A DNA stretch of 64,000 nucleotides from Prauserella halophila (GCF_024171895.1 NZ_JAMTCQ010000008.1:1178001-1242000); one strand, 5' to 3'; shown: positions 27,485 through 55,361, counted from the stretch's first letter. The notes: generated by a model from the sequence alone, not told the origin. Made by a program: numbers and translations.

Positions 27485-30400
27485 ATGCGCTCGACAGAAC
27501 CCACGGCTTTGCCGCTCACCCAGGCACAGTCTGGGGTTTGGATCGCTCAACGCCTCGACCCGACGAACCCGATCTACACGATCGCCGAGTACGTCGACAT
27601 CGCGGGCGCGATCGACCCGGCCGTGCTCGAACGTGCACTGCACCGTGTGGTGGCCGAGGCCGACGCGCTGCGCGTCCGGTTCGAGGATTCCGACGGGGCC
27701 ACGAAACAGGTCGTTCGGTCCGAAGTGGACTTCGACCTTGAGGTCGTCGACATCGGAGACACCGACGATGCCCCCGACCGTGCGCTCGCATGGATGCGGC
27801 GCAGGCAGGAGCGCCCGCTGGATCCGGGATCCGGCGCAACTTTCGAGTTCGCACTGCTGCGACTCGGACCCCGGCGGTCGATCTGGTACCAGCGCTACCA
27901 CCACTCCGTTCTCGACGGGGTCGGCATGACGGTGATCGAACGCCGGGTGGCCGCCGTTTACAGCGAGCTGGCCGGTGGCGAGCCCGCGGGAACAGACACC
28001 GAGCCCGCACCGCTGACCACACTGCTCGAGGGCGAAGCCGACTATCGCGCGAGCGCGGCACTCACCGCGGACGAGGAGTACTGGGCCGGGGAACTCGCCC
28101 GAGCCCCCGAGCCCACGACACTGGGAGCGGGCCACCCCAGCGTGCCCAACCGGCTCGAGAGGCACACGGTGCGCCTCGGACCGGAGGAACTCGCCCGCAT
28201 CCGGGATCTGGCCAGGGAAGCCGAGGTGGGCTGGCCGAGCGTGCTGGTCGGCGCGCTCGGAACCTACCTGTCCCGATTGACGGGCGCCGACGACATGGTA
28301 CTCGGCATTCCGGCGGCCGCGCGGCCGAGCCGTCACACGCGTGACGTCCCGGGCATGGCCTCCAACATCGTGCCACTGCGACTGCGCCTGCCGATGACGC
28401 TCACGGTCGGCGACCTGTTGACCCATACGGCGCGGCAGCTGCGTGACGTCGGCCGGCACCAGCGGTACCGGTACGAGGATCTGCGCCGGAGCCGCAAGCT
28501 ACTCACCGACGATGCACGGCTGACCGGGCCACACGTGAACCTGGTACTCGGCGACTACACGCTCGAGTTCGCGGGCGTGCCGGCGACGATGACGAGCCTT
28601 GCGGGCGGGCCGGTCGACGACCTGTCGCTGGCGGTCGACGCGCGGTGCGAGGACGGCGGGGTCAAGCTCGTTTTCGACGCCAACCCCGAGCTGTACTCGC
28701 CCGACGCGGTCGCGGCGCACGCCGAACGGTTCACCGCGCTCGTGCGCCGTCTCGTGGAACATGAGGTGACGGACCCGGTGGCGAACCTGACCGTCGCCAC
28801 CGACGAGGAACGCGAACTGGTCCTGTCCGCGTGGAACGACACCGCGCGCCCGGATCCGGCGACGACGCTGGTGGAGCTGCTGGAAACGCAGGCGGCGGCC
28901 ACTCCCGACGCGATCGCGGTCACCTCGGGCGATACCCGGCTCAGCTACGGCCTGCTCCATGCCCGCGCGGAACGGCTCGCCCGCGCACTGGTACGCCGCG
29001 GCGTCGGGCCGGAAACCTTCGTGGCGGTCTGCCTGCCCCGGACCGCGCCGCTCATGGTCGCGTTGCTCGGCGTCCTCAAGGCGGGCGGTGCCTACCTGCC
29101 CGTCGACCCGGGTTACCCGGACGACCGGATCGAGCTGATGCTCGACGACGCCCGACCCGTCCTCGGCCTGACGAGCACCGGCGTCGACCACACGGTGGCC
29201 CGGGCGGGCATGCCGTGGCTGGACCTCGACGAGATCACCGAACAGGACGGCGACCTCGAGTCCGGACCGCTGTCGCAGAGCGAGCTGCTCGCTCCGCTGC
29301 GTCCCGAGCACGCGGCCTACGTGATCTACACGTCGGGCTCCACGGGACGGCCGAAGGGAGTCGTCGTCGGCCATGCCGCCGTCGCCGAGCTGATGCTGTG
29401 GGCGAAGTCGGATTTCGGCCCGGATCGCCTGTCCGAGGTGCTGGCATCGACCTCGCTCAACTTCGACGTGTCGGTGTTCGAGATGTTCGGGCCACTGTGC
29501 TGCGGCGGACATATCGAGCTCGTCCGTGATCTGCTGGCTCTCGCCGATCGGCCGGACGGCTGGTCGGGCACGCTGCTCTCCGGCGTCCCGTCGGCGCTCG
29601 CCCAGCTCCTCACGCACGGCGACACCGAGATCCACGCCGACGACCTGGTGCTCGCGGGTGAAGGGCTCTCGCTCGGGGTCGCCGGGCGGATCCAGGAGGC
29701 GATCCCGAGCGGACGGCTGGCCAACATCTACGGGCCGACCGAGGCGACGGTGTATTCGACCGCCTGGTACGCCGACGGTCCGGTGGACGCGGCGCCTCCC
29801 ATCGGAAAGCCGATCCGCAACACGCGGACCTACGTCCTCGACGGCGCGCTGCGCCCCGTCCCGCCCGGCGAGACGGGAGAGTTGTATCTGGCCGGCGAGG
29901 GCCTGGCCCGCGGGTATCTGAACCGGTCCGCACTCACCGCCGAGCGGTTCGTCGCCGATCCGTACGGACCGCCCGGATCGCGCATGTACCGCACCGGGGA
30001 CGTGGTGCGATGGAACGCTCACGGCGACATCGAGTACCTCGGGCGGTCCGATCACCAGGTGAAGGTGCGCGGTTTCCGGATCGAGCCGAGTGAGATCGAG
30101 ACGGTGTTGGCCCGCCGCGACGAGATCGCCGAGGTGGCGGTGCTGGTCCGAGAGGATCAACCGGGGGTCCGGCAGCTGGTTGCCTACGTCGTACCGCACG
30201 ACGAGTCCGACGAGGCCGTTGTGGACTCCGACGAGCTGCGACGGCACGTCGCGGACTCGCTGCCCGAGTACATGGTGCCCGCCGCCTTCACCGCTCTCAC
30301 CCGCCTGCCTCTCGATCCCAACGGCAAACTGGACCGCAAGGCGCTGCCCGTACCGGAGTACCGGTCCGCCGGCGGCGGCAGGGCCCCCGCCACGGAAACC

Positions 30401-33400
30401 GAGCGGGTCCTGTGCGAGCTGTTCGCGTCCGTACTCGGCGTCGACGAGGTCGGCGCCGACGACAGCTTCTTCGATCGCGGCGGCGACAGCATCATTGCCA
30501 TCCAGCTCGTCGGCAAGGCACGCCGGGCCGGGCTCACCCTGACACCACGGCAGGTTTTCACCACGAAGACCGCCGCGGAGCTGGCCACGCTCGCCACCAC
30601 CGCGAGCGTCGAGGAGACCGCGGCGGTCGAGGACGTCTCCGCGGTCGGTGACCTGCCGCTGCTGCCCATCGCCCACTGGCTGCGGGAGCGGGGAGGGCCG
30701 ATCGACAGCGTGCACCAGGCCGTCGTCGTCAACACCCCGGCCGGCGCCACCGAGAGGGACATGTCACGGACGTTGCAGGACGTGCTGGAGCACCACGACG
30801 CGTTGCGACTCCGGATGTCGCCGGACTGGCGGCCGACCGTCGACCCGCCCGGCACCGCATCGGTGCGGGAGGTCCTGCGTCACGTGGACGTCCCCTCGGG
30901 CACCGATCCGGCTGCACTGCTCGACGAGCACTCCGCGGTGTGGCGCGAGCTCTCGCTCGCCGACGGCGTCCTGCTTCGCGCGGTGTGGTTCGACGCGGGC
31001 ACCGACCGGACGGGCCTGCTACTCCTCGTCGCGCACCACCTGCTGGTCGACGGGGTGTCGTGGCGCATTCTGCTCGACGATCTGGGCCACGCCTGGCGCG
31101 GTGAGGACCCGCTGCCCGTCGGCACGTCGCTCCGCGCCTTCGCGACCGCCCTGCAGGACACGGACAGGTCGGCCGAGCTGAGCCTGTGGCACCGGCAGCT
31201 GGCCACCCCGGATCCCGATCTCGGATCCCGCCGGTTCGACCCGGCCGTCGACACGGCAGGCACCGCTCGGCAGTGGACGTTCACCGTTCCCGGGCGGCAG
31301 TCCGCGGCGGTGTTGCAGACCGTGCCCGCCACGTTCGCCACCGGGCCCAGGGAAGTGCTGCTCACCGCGCTCGCGCTCGCGCTCGAACACTGGCGGGCGA
31401 GCCGCGGCGGCGCCGCGGGCGGCGTACTCGTCGATGTGGAGGGCCACGGGCGCGAACAACTCGTTCCCGGCGCCGATCTCTCCCGCACGGTCGGCTGGTT
31501 CACCGCGCTGTTCCCGTTCGGCATCGACCTGGACGGCATCGATGTCACCGAGGCGATCGCGGGCGGCCCTGCCGCGGGGACCGCGCTGAAACGAGTCAAG
31601 CAGGCACTGGCGGATCTACCGGACAACGGAGCCGGTTTCGGCGCGCTCCGCTACCTCGACGACCGCGGCGCCGCACTCGCCGAACACCGCCCGCCCCAGG
31701 TCGGGTTCAACTTCCTCGGCCGCCTCGACGTCGGCGACGAGGAATGGGGCCTGGCCGACCGGATCCCCGACGCGCCGACCGCGCCCGACACCCGGCTGGC
31801 GCACGCGGTCGAGATCAACACCTTCGCCACGCCGGACGACCGCGTCGTCGTCGGCGTCACCTCCGCCCGCGGAGTGCTGGCCGACGACGAATCCGACGCC
31901 CTGATGGACGTGTGGCAGACGGCGATGTCCGGCCTGGCGCTGCACGCCGAGTCGTACGGCGGCTCCGCGGTCCACACCCCCTCGGACTTCCCGCTGGTGC
32001 GGCTCGACCAGAGCACCGTCGAGGAACTCGAGAACGAGTACGGCCCCCGGATCGACATCCTGCCGGTCACCCCGCTGCAACGGGGACTGCGCTTCCACGC
32101 GCTCTTCGACACCGAAGGGTCGGACGTCTATACGATGCAGTTCACGTTCGACCTGACCGGTGACGTGGACGTGCCCGCGCTCCGCACCGCCTTGCGCGAG
32201 GTGACTCGCAGGCATCCGAACATGCTGGCCGCGTTCCCGAGACCGGATCTGCAGGTCGTTCCCACCGGCGCGCTCCCGGATGCGGAGTTCACCGAGATCG
32301 ACCTGAGCGCTCACGACGCGGCCGACCGTGACGCCGAACTCGAACGCGTACTCGCCGACGACCGTGCGAGGCGGTTCGACCTGACCCGGCCTCCCCTGCT
32401 GCGCATGATGGTGGTCCATACCGGCGGCCGGCGTTCGACCCTCGTGCTGACCAACCACCACATCCTGCTCGACGGCTGGTCCATGCCGATCGTCGCCCGG
32501 GAACTGTTCGCCCTGTACAGCACGGACACCCCCGGTCTGCCACCCGCCGCACGGTACGCCGATTACCTCGGCTGGCTCCTCGACCAGGACCCCGGCCGGT
32601 CGGAGCGGGCCTGGACCGAGGAACTCGCGGGCCTCGAGGAACCGACCCTGCTGGCACCGGCGCGCGGGACGCCCCACGCGCGGCGTCCGGGCCGGATCAC
32701 CACGACACTCGGCACCGACGACATGGCGGCGCTCACCGAGCTGGCCCGGACACACGGGCTGACCCTCAACACGGTCGTGCAAGGCGCCTGGGGCGTGCTG
32801 CTCGCCGCGCTGACCGGCCGCACCGACGTCTGCTTCGGTGCCACCGTCTCCGGCCGTCCCGCCGACCTCGCCGGCGTGGAAACCATGGTCGGGCTGCTCA
32901 TCAACACGGTGCCCGTCCGAGTCGAAGCGGGCCACGACGAATCGATCACGGACGTGCTGACCCGGCTGCAGTCTCGGCAGGCCGGGCTGATGAGTCATCA
33001 GCATCTCGGTCTGGCCGAGATCCAGCGCGCGGTCGGGATGGAGGAACTGTTCGACACGCTGACGGTGTTCGAGAACTACCCGAGGGACCCGGCGCAGCTG
33101 CGCGCCGAGGGCAGCGGCCTCGGCGTCACGGACATCGACGGCAACGACGCCACCCACTATCCGCTGACCCTCGTGGTCACCGACGGCGACGTGCTCGAGC
33201 TGCGCCTTGACTACCAGCCGGATCTGTTCGGCGGCGACGACGCCGGGATGATCATGGACCGCTTCCGGCGGGTGCTGTCGGCCTTCGCCCGTGACTCCCA
33301 CGCGCGGATCGGGACCATCGACGTGCTGTCGGCCGACGAACGGCGGCTCGTAGTGCACGAGTTCAACGACACCGACCGCCCGGTCACACCGACGACACTG

Positions 33401-36400
33401 CCCGCGATCTTCGCGGAGCAGGCGGCCCGCACCCCGGACCGGCCGGCCCTGATGTTCGACGAACGTTCGGTGAGTTACGCCGAGCTGGACGCCGCCGCCA
33501 ACCGGTTGGCACGTCACCTGATCGAGAGCGGGGTCTCCCCCGGCGAGCTGGTTGCGCTCGCCGTCCCGCGCTCGGTGGAGCTCGTCGTGGCGATGTACGC
33601 GATCCACAAGGCGGGCGGCGCGTACCTGCCCGTCGACACCGACTACCCGAGCGAGCGGATCGCGTTCATGCTCGACGACGCCCGGCCCGCGCTGCTGATC
33701 ACCACGGCCGACACCGAACTCCCCGCGACCGACCTGCCCACGCTGCTGATGGACGGCGAGGACGCCGCAGCGGCCCGCGAGCGGTACTCGCCGGATCCGG
33801 TCAGCGATGCCGACCGGACGGAACCGCTGACCCCGCACCATCCGGCCTACGTCATTTACACCTCCGGCTCCACCGGCCGTCCGAAGGGCGTCATGGTCGG
33901 CCACCGGGGAATCGTCAATCGGTTGCGGTGGATGCAGCACACCTACCGGCTCGACGAGAGCGACCGGGTGCTGCAGAAGACGCCCGCAGGCTTCGACGTG
34001 TCGGTATGGGAGTTCTTCTGGCCGCTGCAGACCGGCGCCGCACTGGTCGTCGCCGAGCCGGAGGGGCACCGGGATCCGCTCTACCTGGCCGAGCTGATCG
34101 ACAGCGCACGGGTCACGACCGTCCACTTCGTCCCGTCGATGCTGCATGCGTTCCTCGAGTCGTTGCCACCGGATTCGTGCCTCGGTCTGCGCCGGGTCCT
34201 GTGTTCCGGTGAGGCGCTCCAGCCCGAACTCGTGCGGCGACTGTCGAAACGCATCGACGCCGGACTGCACAACCTGTACGGGCCGACGGAGGCTTCGGTC
34301 GACGTCACGTCGTGGGTGTGCTCGGCCGACGAGCCGACCGTGCCGATCGGACGGCCGGTGTGGAACACGCGGCTGTACGTGCTCGACGGCGGGCTGCGCC
34401 ACATGCCCCCGGGTGTGTCCGGCGAGCTCTACATCGCGGGCGATCAGCTCGCCTCCGGTTACCTCGGCCGCCCGGGGCTCACGGCCGAACGCTTCGTTCC
34501 CGATCCCCACGGACAGCCCGGTGAGCGGATGTACCGGACCGGTGACCTCGCGCGGTGGCGCCCCGACGGTGCGCTCGAATACCTCGGGCGCGGCGACGAC
34601 CAGGTGAAGATCCGCGGGCTCCGGATCGAACCGGGCGAGATCGAAGAGGTACTCGCCGAACACGACGACGTCACCGCGGTCACCGTGCTCACGCGCGAGG
34701 ACGCACCTGGCGGCAGGCGGCTCGTCGCCTACGTCGTCGGTCCGGCCGAGACCGACGACCTCCGCAAGTTCGCCGACGCGCGGCTTCCCGAGCACATGGT
34801 CCCGACCGGGTTCGTGCCGCTGCCGGAGCTGCCGCTCACGCCCAACGGCAAACTCGACCGGAAGGCGTTGCCTGCTCCGGACTTCGCGGCGGGCGGCGGT
34901 GGCCGCGGCGCCGGAACGCCCATGGAGACGGCGCTGGCGACGTTGTTCGCCGAGGTTCTGGGTGTTCCCGAGGTGAGCGCCGAGGACAATTTCTTCGATC
35001 GCGGCGGCGATTCGATCATGTCGATCCAATTGGCCAGCCGGGCGAAACAGGCCGGAATCGGCATCACGCCACGTGAGGTGTTCCAGGCCCGCACCGTCGC
35101 CGACATCGCCGCCCTCGCACGCGAGCTCGACACCACGGCGATGTCCGAGCCCGCCGACGCGGGCGTCGGTGACGTGGTTCCCACCCCGTTCGCCCACTGG
35201 CTGCTCGACGAGGCCGGAGACATCGCGGGGTTCCACCAGTCGATGGTGCTCACCACGCCCGCGGGCCTGACCGTCGACACGCTGACATCCATGATCGCGG
35301 CGCTGCTCGACCACCACGACGCGCTGCGGATGCGGATCCACCGCAACGAGCTCACCGACCTCGACGACGATCCGGACGACACGGTCTGGCATGCCGAGAT
35401 CACACCACGCGGCACCGTGTCCGCGGCGAACGTGCTCACTCACGTCGCAGCAGGCGAGCACGATCCGGCCGATGCGGCGACCGCCCTCGCCGAGTACGCG
35501 AGAACGGCCCGCGACGAGCTCGATCCGGACTCCGGCCGGATGGCGAGGGTGGTGTGGTTCGACGCCGGAGCGGACCTTCCGGGGCGACTGCTGCTGGTGC
35601 TGCACCACCTCGTGGTCGACGGCGTGTCCTGGCGGATCCTCACCGAGGACCTCGCCCGCCTGTGGTCCGGTCGGGACCCGCTTCCCGTCGGCACGTCCTA
35701 CCGCTCGTGGGGCGCCGTGCTGACCGAGCAAGCCGTCGTGCGCGCCTCCGAACTGCCGGTGTGGCTCGACCAGGTCGCCACACCGGACCGGCGACTGGGC
35801 GCGCGTGCCGTGGATCCGGACACCGACACGACCGCTTCGGCACGGTCGGTCACGGTCGAGGCATCCACATCGGACACCGAGATGGTGCTCACCGAACTGC
35901 CGGCCCTGTACCGCGCCGGTGTGCAGGACGTCCTGCTGACCGCGCTCGGCCTCGCGATCGCGGACTGGCGCGGTGAGACCGGGCCGACCGTCGTCGACGT
36001 CGAAGGACACGGGCGCGCCGATCCGGCCGGTACCGACACGTCCCGCACCGTCGGCTGGTTCACCACGAGCTACCCGGTGCGGCTGGACCCGCTCCCGCCC
36101 GACGGGGATCCGCACGCGGGCGGGCGGCTCGCGGACACGGCGCTGAAGCGGGTCAAGGAACAGCTACGGGCCCTGCCCGGCGAGGGCCTCGGATACGGCC
36201 TGCTGCGCAGGCTCAACCCCGACACGGCACCGACGCTGGCGAACTGCCCGCAGCCGCAGGTGGGGTTCAACTACCTCGGCCGTATCCCGGCACCGGGTGA
36301 ACCCACCGCATGGGAACCGGCGCCGGAGAACGCGGGGATCGGCGGCGGCGCGGGCGAGGGCATGTGCCTGCCGCACGCGCTGGAGATCACGGCCGTCACG

Positions 36401-36649
36401 CGGGACGCCGCCGACGGCCCGAGACTGTCGGCCACGTGGCTGTACCCGGCGGGAGTGCTGGAGGAACACCAGGTGCGGGGCATCGCGGACCGCTGGGTGG
36501 CCGCGCTGTCCTCGCTCGCCGCACACGCCCACGACGGCGGTGCGGGCGGGCTGACTCCGTCCGACGTCATGGCTTCGCTCAGCCAGGAGGACCTCGAGTC
36601 CTTCGAAGACGAGCTCGATATCGACCCGAACACAGACTGGGAGATGTAG
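27485..36649 (+). CDS. Non-ribosomal peptide synthetase, modules 1-2
   Basis: 3054 aa: C (9-435) A (460-950) T (Ser1002) E (1055-1490) C (1515-1950) A (1970-2460) T (Ser2510) E (2565-3020) and an acidic tail that may dock to the next NRPS. The first C domain carries HHSVLDG although it opens the line, so it should acylate residue 1 with the PKS-made acyl chain. Both T domains have the GGDS form that precedes E domains; E domains show [10 protein letters not shown] and [10 protein letters not shown]. By-eye specificity codes: A1 DVFSVAIVYK (not assigned), A2 DVWHLSLVDK (serine). Expected: acyl-D-aa1-D-Ser. ATG at 27485 follows GAAGGTG; an alternative GTG is at 27473. Confidence 0.95.
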   Translation: MRSTEPTALPLTQAQSGVWIAQRLDPTNPIYTIAEYVDIAGAIDPAVLERALHRVVAEADALRVRFEDSDGATKQVVRSEVDFDLEVVDIGDTDDAPDRALAWMRRRQERPLDPGSGATFEFALLRLGPRRSIWYQRYHHSVLDGVGMTVIERRVAAVYSELAGGEPAGTDTEPAPLTTLLEGEADYRASAALTADEEYWAGELARAPEPTTLGAGHPSVPNRLERHTVRLGPEELARIRDLAREAEVGWPSVLVGALGTYLSRLTGADDMVLGIPAAARPSRHTRDVPGMASNIVPLRLRLPMTLTVGDLLTHTARQLRDVGRHQRYRYEDLRRSRKLLTDDARLTGPHVNLVLGDYTLEFAGVPATMTSLAGGPVDDLSLAVDARCEDGGVKLVFDANPELYSPDAVAAHAERFTALVRRLVEHEVTDPVANLTVATDEERELVLSAWNDTARPDPATTLVELLETQAAATPDAIAVTSGDTRLSYGLLHARAERLARALVRRGVGPETFVAVCLPRTAPLMVALLGVLKAGGAYLPVDPGYPDDRIELMLDDARPVLGLTSTGVDHTVARAGMPWLDLDEITEQDGDLESGPLSQSELLAPLRPEHAAYVIYTSGSTGRPKGVVVGHAAVAELMLWAKSDFGPDRLSEVLASTSLNFDVSVFEMFGPLCCGGHIELVRDLLALADRPDGWSGTLLSGVPSALAQLLTHGDTEIHADDLVLAGEGLSLGVAGRIQEAIPSGRLANIYGPTEATVYSTAWYADGPVDAAPPIGKPIRNTRTYVLDGALRPVPPGETGELYLAGEGLARGYLNRSALTAERFVADPYGPPGSRMYRTGDVVRWNAHGDIEYLGRSDHQVKVRGFRIEPSEIETVLARRDEIAEVAVLVREDQPGVRQLVAYVVPHDESDEAVVDSDELRRHVADSLPEYMVPAAFTALTRLPLDPNGKLDRKALPVPEYRSAGGGRAPATETERVLCELFASVLGVDEVGADDSFFDRGGDSIIAIQLVGKARRAGLTLTPRQVFTTKTAAELATLATTASVEETAAVEDVSAVGDLPLLPIAHWLRERGGPIDSVHQAVVVNTPAGATERDMSRTLQDVLEHHDALRLRMSPDWRPTVDPPGTASVREVLRHVDVPSGTDPAALLDEHSAVWRELSLADGVLLRAVWFDAGTDRTGLLLLVAHHLLVDGVSWRILLDDLGHAWRGEDPLPVGTSLRAFATALQDTDRSAELSLWHRQLATPDPDLGSRRFDPAVDTAGTARQWTFTVPGRQSAAVLQTVPATFATGPREVLLTALALALEHWRASRGGAAGGVLVDVEGHGREQLVPGADLSRTVGWFTALFPFGIDLDGIDVTEAIAGGPAAGTALKRVKQALADLPDNGAGFGALRYLDDRGAALAEHRPPQVGFNFLGRLDVGDEEWGLADRIPDAPTAPDTRLAHAVEINTFATPDDRVVVGVTSARGVLADDESDALMDVWQTAMSGLALHAESYGGSAVHTPSDFPLVRLDQSTVEELENEYGPRIDILPVTPLQRGLRFHALFDTEGSDVYTMQFTFDLTGDVDVPALRTALREVTRRHPNMLAAFPRPDLQVVPTGALPDAEFTEIDLSAHDAADRDAELERVLADDRARRFDLTRPPLLRMMVVHTGGRRSTLVLTNHHILLDGWSMPIVARELFALYSTDTPGLPPAARYADYLGWLLDQDPGRSERAWTEELAGLEEPTLLAPARGTPHARRPGRITTTLGTDDMAALTELARTHGLTLNTVVQGAWGVLLAALTGRTDVCFGATVSGRPADLAGVETMVGLLINTVPVRVEAGHDESITDVLTRLQSRQAGLMSHQHLGLAEIQRAVGMEELFDTLTVFENYPRDPAQLRAEGSGLGVTDIDGNDATHYPLTLVVTDGDVLELRLDYQPDLFGGDDAGMIMDRFRRVLSAFARDSHARIGTIDVLSADERRLVVHEFNDTDRPVTPTTLPAIFAEQAARTPDRPALMFDERSVSYAELDAAANRLARHLIESGVSPGELVALAVPRSVELVVAMYAIHKAGGAYLPVDTDYPSERIAFMLDDARPALLITTADTELPATDLPTLLMDGEDAAAARERYSPDPVSDADRTEPLTPHHPAYVIYTSGSTGRPKGVMVGHRGIVNRLRWMQHTYRLDESDRVLQKTPAGFDVSVWEFFWPLQTGAALVVAEPEGHRDPLYLAELIDSARVTTVHFVPSMLHAFLESLPPDSCLGLRRVLCSGEALQPELVRRLSKRIDAGLHNLYGPTEASVDVTSWVCSADEPTVPIGRPVWNTRLYVLDGGLRHMPPGVSGELYIAGDQLASGYLGRPGLTAERFVPDPHGQPGERMYRTGDLARWRPDGALEYLGRGDDQVKIRGLRIEPGEIEEVLAEHDDVTAVTVLTREDAPGGRRLVAYVVGPAETDDLRKFADARLPEHMVPTGFVPLPELPLTPNGKLDRKALPAPDFAAGGGGRGAGTPMETALATLFAEVLGVPEVSAEDNFFDRGGDSIMSIQLASRAKQAGIGITPREVFQARTVADIAALARELDTTAMSEPADAGVGDVVPTPFAHWLLDEAGDIAGFHQSMVLTTPAGLTVDTLTSMIAALLDHHDALRMRIHRNELTDLDDDPDDTVWHAEITPRGTVSAANVLTHVAAGEHDPADAATALAEYARTARDELDPDSGRMARVVWFDAGADLPGRLLLVLHHLVVDGVSWRILTEDLARLWSGRDPLPVGTSYRSWGAVLTEQAVVRASELPVWLDQVATPDRRLGARAVDPDTDTTASARSVTVEASTSDTEMVLTELPALYRAGVQDVLLTALGLAIADWRGETGPTVVDVEGHGRADPAGTDTSRTVGWFTTSYPVRLDPLPPDGDPHAGGRLADTALKRVKEQLRALPGEGLGYGLLRRLNPDTAPTLANCPQPQVGFNYLGRIPAPGEPTAWEPAPENAGIGGGAGEGMCLPHALEITAVTRDAADGPRLSATWLYPAGVLEEHQVRGIADRWVAALSSLAAHAHDGGAGGLTPSDVMASLSQEDLESFEDELDIDPNTDWEM

Positions 36650-36651
36650 CG

Positions 36652-51689
<15,038 letters not shown>

Positions 51690-51693
<4 letters not shown>

Positions 51694-51899
51694 GCACCAA
51701 TCCCTTCGAGAATCCGGACGGCACGTACTCGGTGCTGGTCAACGACGAAGGCCAGCACTCGCTGTGGCCGTCCTTCGCCGAGGTGCCCTCGGGCTGGACG
51801 GTGGCGCTCGCCGAAGCCGGCCGGCAGGAGGCACTGGACTACATCACCGAACACTGGACCGACATGCGCCCCGCGAGCCTTGCCGCGGCGATGGACTGA
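51690..51899 (+). CDS. MbtH-like protein (second copy, canonical)
   Basis: 69 aa: [35 protein letters not shown], then [14 protein letters not shown], a full MbtH signature. The ATG overlaps the NRPS stop (ATGA), so it is made together with the NRPS whose adenylation domains it probably activates. Confidence 0.96.
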
Positions 51900-51906
51900 G
51901 CATGCC

Positions 51907-51947
51907 GCGCCCGCGCCGGGACGGCCCGCCTGTCTCGGCGCGGGCGC
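51907..51947 (+). terminator. Terminator of the NRPS transcript
   Basis: 16-bp stem (51907-51922 with 51932-51947, one G-T pair) and 9-nt loop, 7 bp after the mbtH stop. Separates the NRPS transcript from the PKS run. Confidence 0.75.
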
Positions 51948-52095
51948 ACGCCGGTCCGCGCGCGCCGGACCGCGCGCCCGCGCTGCAGGAAGTGGAAGAA
52001 CGATTGGCGCCCCGGTGCTGCATCGATAGTTTTCAACTGGGACGCAATGAAAGTCACTCGAGTCCACACGAGACGCGAAGGCGATGAGGTTGACG
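51948..52095 (+). promoter_or_regulatory. Probable promoter region of the PKS operon
   Basis: 148 bp between a hairpin and the ketoreductase start; AT-richer at 52020-52070. No gene. The next eleven kilobases are nearly gapless, so their promoter should lie here. Confidence 0.5.
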
Positions 52096-52836
52096 ATGTC
52101 TGAACAGCGTCGAGCACTGGTCACCGGGGCATCCCGGGGAATCGGAAAGGGAGTCGCCCTGCGGCTGGCCGACGACGGATTCGACGTGGCGTTCTGTTAC
52201 CGGTCGGAATCCGCAGCCGCCGAGGAGACCGCCCGCCAACTGGACGAGCGCGGCGCGGCCACGTATCACGCGCCGTGCGACGTGGCCGACGCCGCGGATG
52301 TGGAAGCGTTCGTCAAAGCCGCCGAGGCCGAGATCGGCACCATCGACACGCTGGTCAACTCCGCGGGCATCACTCGGGACAATCCGGCCGTTCTCATGCC
52401 CGCCGAGGACTGGAACGCCGTCATCGACACGAACCTGTCGGGCACTTTCACGTTCTGTCGCCTGATGTCGTTCGGCTTCATGAAGCGCAAGCAGGGAACG
52501 ATCATCAACATGTCGTCGGTCGCCGGCGTGTACGGCAACCGCACCCAGACCAACTATTCGGCGGCCAAGGCCGGAATCAACGGCATGAGCAAGTCGTTGG
52601 CGAAAGAGCTCGGACCGTACGGCGTGCGGGTGAACGTCGTGGCGCCCGGGTTCATCGAGACCGACATGACCGACGCGTTGGACGACAAGGCCCGCGCGGC
52701 AGCGCTGTCGAGCATCCCGCTCAACCGGTTGGGCAGCGTCGACGACGTCGCGGACATGGTCGCCTTCCTGTCATCGGACCGCGCCGGCTACATCACCGGA
52801 CAGGTGTTCCAGGTCGACGGCGGGATCGTGATCTGA
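52096..52836 (+). CDS. 3-oxoacyl-ACP reductase (FabG-like ketoreductase)
   Basis: 246-aa short-chain dehydrogenase. Cofactor motif VTGASRGIGKGVAL, NSAG segment (LVNSAGITRDNPAV), catalytic Ser/Tyr/Lys in INMSSVAGVYGNRTQTNYSAAKAG. It reduces beta-keto groups after each elongation on the ACP, as needed for a polyene chain. ATG at 52096 has GAGGT upstream; an ATG at 52084 is in frame but worse spaced. Stop overlaps the next start (TGATG). Confidence 0.93.
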   Translation: MSEQRRALVTGASRGIGKGVALRLADDGFDVAFCYRSESAAAEETARQLDERGAATYHAPCDVADAADVEAFVKAAEAEIGTIDTLVNSAGITRDNPAVLMPAEDWNAVIDTNLSGTFTFCRLMSFGFMKRKQGTIINMSSVAGVYGNRTQTNYSAAKAGINGMSKSLAKELGPYGVRVNVVAPGFIETDMTDALDDKARAAALSSIPLNRLGSVDDVADMVAFLSSDRAGYITGQVFQVDGGIVI

Positions 52837-53327
52837 TGACCGTCGACACGGAGACCACGGACCGCACACGGACGCCACACTCAGCCGAACGCCCCGATGA
52901 GGGCCGGAGCGGCGTCGACAACGCCGGAAAGTCCTACGCGGCACCCATCAGGGCGTTCGACACGCTGGACGTTCCGGAACCGGGCACCGCCGTGGCGGTG
53001 AAGGAGATCGTCGCCGAGGACGACTACCTGTCCGGGCACTATCCGCACCTCACCATCTACCCCGGCGTGTTCACGATCGAGACGGTCCAGCAGGCCGCAC
53101 GGGCGGCTCTGGCGGCCGGCGGGATCGATGCGATGCTCACGGACGTCACGTCGGTGCGCTTCACGGGAACCCTCGTGCCCGGGGACACCATGACGACGAC
53201 GCTCACCATCGGGACACCTGACGACGACGGTTCCCTCGTGGTGAAGGCACGGTGCCACCGACAGGACGGACGCAACTGCGCCCGGATCACGCTGCGACTC
53301 CGAACCCGGGAGGCGCAGTTGCGATGA
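52836..53327 (+). CDS. Hot-dog fold dehydratase subunit A (FabZ-like)
   Basis: 163 aa; GHYPHLTIYPGVFTIETVQQ matches the FabZ catalytic segment with His and Glu retained, after an extended 35-residue polar N-terminus. It overlaps the second dehydratase by 4 bp. Two-gene hot-dog dehydratases acting as a heterodimer are typical of highly reducing type II PKS systems; which subunit is catalytic is not provable here. Confidence 0.88.
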   Translation: MTVDTETTDRTRTPHSAERPDEGRSGVDNAGKSYAAPIRAFDTLDVPEPGTAVAVKEIVAEDDYLSGHYPHLTIYPGVFTIETVQQAARAALAAGGIDAMLTDVTSVRFTGTLVPGDTMTTTLTIGTPDDDGSLVVKARCHRQDGRNCARITLRLRTREAQLR

Positions 53328-53836
53328 CCGTCGAAACTCCGGACACGACCGTCCACACGACACAGGCGCCCCTCGAGCACGCCGACCTGAAACGCATTCT
53401 CGCTCACCGGCACCCCATTCTGCAGCTCGACCGCGTGGTGGAGTTCGAACCGGGCAGGAGGATCGTCGCGATCAAAGCCGTGACCGGCACTGAGCCCTGC
53501 TACGGCGGTCTCAGCGACGACGCCGTGCACGCCGACCACGCCTACCCCGCCTCGTTGCTCATGGAGTCGATGGGACAGGCGAGCGCGGCGCTCTGGCTCC
53601 ACTCGGCGATCCTCGCCGGCGAGCAGCCCCGCGGCACGCTCGTGTTCGGTTCCGCACGCGAGTTCACCATCGAAGGCGCCGCCTACCCCGGCGACGTGCT
53701 GCGCCACATCGTCGAACTCGACAGCACGAAGGGCGACAACGCCTTCATGCACGGCGAGACCTGGGCCGGCGACCGGCGGATCGTCACCGCCGACTCGATG
53801 CTCGTCGCCCTGCGCGACGACATGACACTCACCTGA
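53324..53836 (+). CDS. Hot-dog fold dehydratase subunit B (FabZ/FabA-like)
   Basis: 170 aa: ILAHRHPILQLDRVVEFEPG opening, helix segment YPASLLMESMGQASAALW in the FabZ position (DHAYP in place of GHFP, the His kept), and TLVFGSAREFTIEGAAYPGD. Probable partner of the preceding dehydratase, producing the conjugated double bonds of the acyl chain. Confidence 0.87.
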   Translation: MTVETPDTTVHTTQAPLEHADLKRILAHRHPILQLDRVVEFEPGRRIVAIKAVTGTEPCYGGLSDDAVHADHAYPASLLMESMGQASAALWLHSAILAGEQPRGTLVFGSAREFTIEGAAYPGDVLRHIVELDSTKGDNAFMHGETWAGDRRIVTADSMLVALRDDMTLT

Positions 53837-53888
53837 CCCCCGCCCGAACCGATCCGGGCGGTTTTCCCCGAACCCCAAGGAGAAACAC

Positions 53889-54149
53889 ATGAGCACGGCC
53901 ATCGACCGGTCCAAGATGGAAGAACTGAAGGAAATCGTGGTGGAGGTTCTCGAGATCGAGGACGACGAACTCACCGACACGAGCCTGTTCATCGACGACC
54001 ACGAGGCGGATTCGCTGCGTGCCATCGAGATCCTCGCCCGCATCGAGAAGAAGTACAAGGTCGACATCCCGCAGAGCGAGCTGCCGAAGATGGTGAATCT
54101 GCAGGAGGTCTACAACGTCGTCGCGCAGTACGCGGACTGGCAGGACTGA
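53889..54149 (+). CDS. Acyl carrier protein
   Basis: 86 aa, acidic, with Ser42 in HEADSLRAIEIL as the phosphopantetheine site. AAGGAG lies 8 bp before the ATG. It carries the growing polyene of the type II PKS and is followed after 3 bp by the ketosynthase. No phosphopantetheinyl transferase gene is seen in the window. Confidence 0.95.
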   Translation: MSTAIDRSKMEELKEIVVEVLEIEDDELTDTSLFIDDHEADSLRAIEILARIEKKYKVDIPQSELPKMVNLQEVYNVVAQYADWQD

Positions 54150-54152
54150 GAC

Positions 54153-55361
54153 ATGAACCGTCGAGTCGTCATCACCGGTGTCGGCCCGGTATCGAGCATC
54201 GGTACCGGCGCCGACGCGTTCACCGAGAGCCTGAAGGCCGGTCGCAGCGGGATCAGCCCGATCACGGGTTTCGACCCCACCGGCTTCCCGCACATCCATG
54301 CGGGCGAGGTCGACGACTTCGACCCCAAGGGCCTGCTGGAACGCATTTCCCCGCAGGACTGGGGCCGGACCAGCCTTTTCGCGGCCTCGGCGTCCCGGCT
54401 CGCCGTCACCGATGCCGGTATCGACCCGACGGAGCTGTCCCGGTCGGCCGCCGGCTCGTGCATGGGAACGACCGGCGGCGAGTCGCAGGTCCTCGAAGCG
54501 CTCACCGAGCACGCGCTCACCGTCGGCTTCGAGGGCGTCGACCGCGACCGCATGGGTCAGATCCCGAGCTCCCGGCTGGCCGTCGCGGCCAACCGGGAGC
54601 TCGGCCTGACCGGCGAAGCACTCACCCTTTCCACCGCGTGTTCGGCGAGCAACTACGCCATCGGGCACGCCTACGACCAGATCCACACCGGCGAACAGGA
54701 CTACATGCTCGCGGGCGGGGCCGATTCGGTGAACCGCTGGAGCCACGCGGGGTTCTACCGCCTCGGCGCAGTGGCCGAACGCGACTGCAGGCCGTTCGAC
54801 AAGGACCGGACCGGCATCATCACCGGCGAAGGCGGCGCCGTGGTCTTCCTGGAGAGCCTGGAGTCCGCGCTGGGCCGCGGGGCGCGGATCTACGCCGAGG
54901 TTCTCGGCTACGGGCTCAACTGCGACGCCGACCACATGACCGCTCCCAACAAGGACAGCATTGTGCAGTGCACGCGAATCGCCCACGGCAATGCCGGTAT
55001 CGATCAGTCCGATGTGGACTACATCTGCGCCCACGGCACCGGAACGCCGGCGAACGACCTCACCGAGGCGACCGCGATGACGGAGGCGTTCGACGCGAAC
55101 ACCCCGCCGATCAGTTCCGTGAAGTCGATGCTCGGGCACACGATGGGTGCGGCCTCCGGGTTCAGCGCGATCGCAACGGTGCTCGGCATGCACCGGTCTT
55201 TCCTGCCGCCCACCATCAACTTCGCCATGCTGGACCCCGACATTCCGCACATCGACCCGGTTCCGAACAGAGCCAGGGAACAGACCGTGAACATCGCCCA
55301 GGTCAACGGGTTCGCCTTCGGCGGCAACAACGCCATCACGATCTTCGGACGGTACGCATGA
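54153..55361 (+). CDS. Beta-ketoacyl synthase KS-alpha (first)
   Basis: 402-aa FabF-type ketosynthase with a complete Cys-His-His triad: Cys163 in LSTACSASNYA, His294 in HGTGTPAND and His329 in GHTMGAA. It elongates the ACP-bound chain with malonyl units and pairs with the CLF encoded next, whose start overlaps its stop (ATGA). Confidence 0.95.
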   Translation: MNRRVVITGVGPVSSIGTGADAFTESLKAGRSGISPITGFDPTGFPHIHAGEVDDFDPKGLLERISPQDWGRTSLFAASASRLAVTDAGIDPTELSRSAAGSCMGTTGGESQVLEALTEHALTVGFEGVDRDRMGQIPSSRLAVAANRELGLTGEALTLSTACSASNYAIGHAYDQIHTGEQDYMLAGGADSVNRWSHAGFYRLGAVAERDCRPFDKDRTGIITGEGGAVVFLESLESALGRGARIYAEVLGYGLNCDADHMTAPNKDSIVQCTRIAHGNAGIDQSDVDYICAHGTGTPANDLTEATAMTEAFDANTPPISSVKSMLGHTMGAASGFSAIATVLGMHRSFLPPTINFAMLDPDIPHIDPVPNRAREQTVNIAQVNGFAFGGNNAITIFGRYA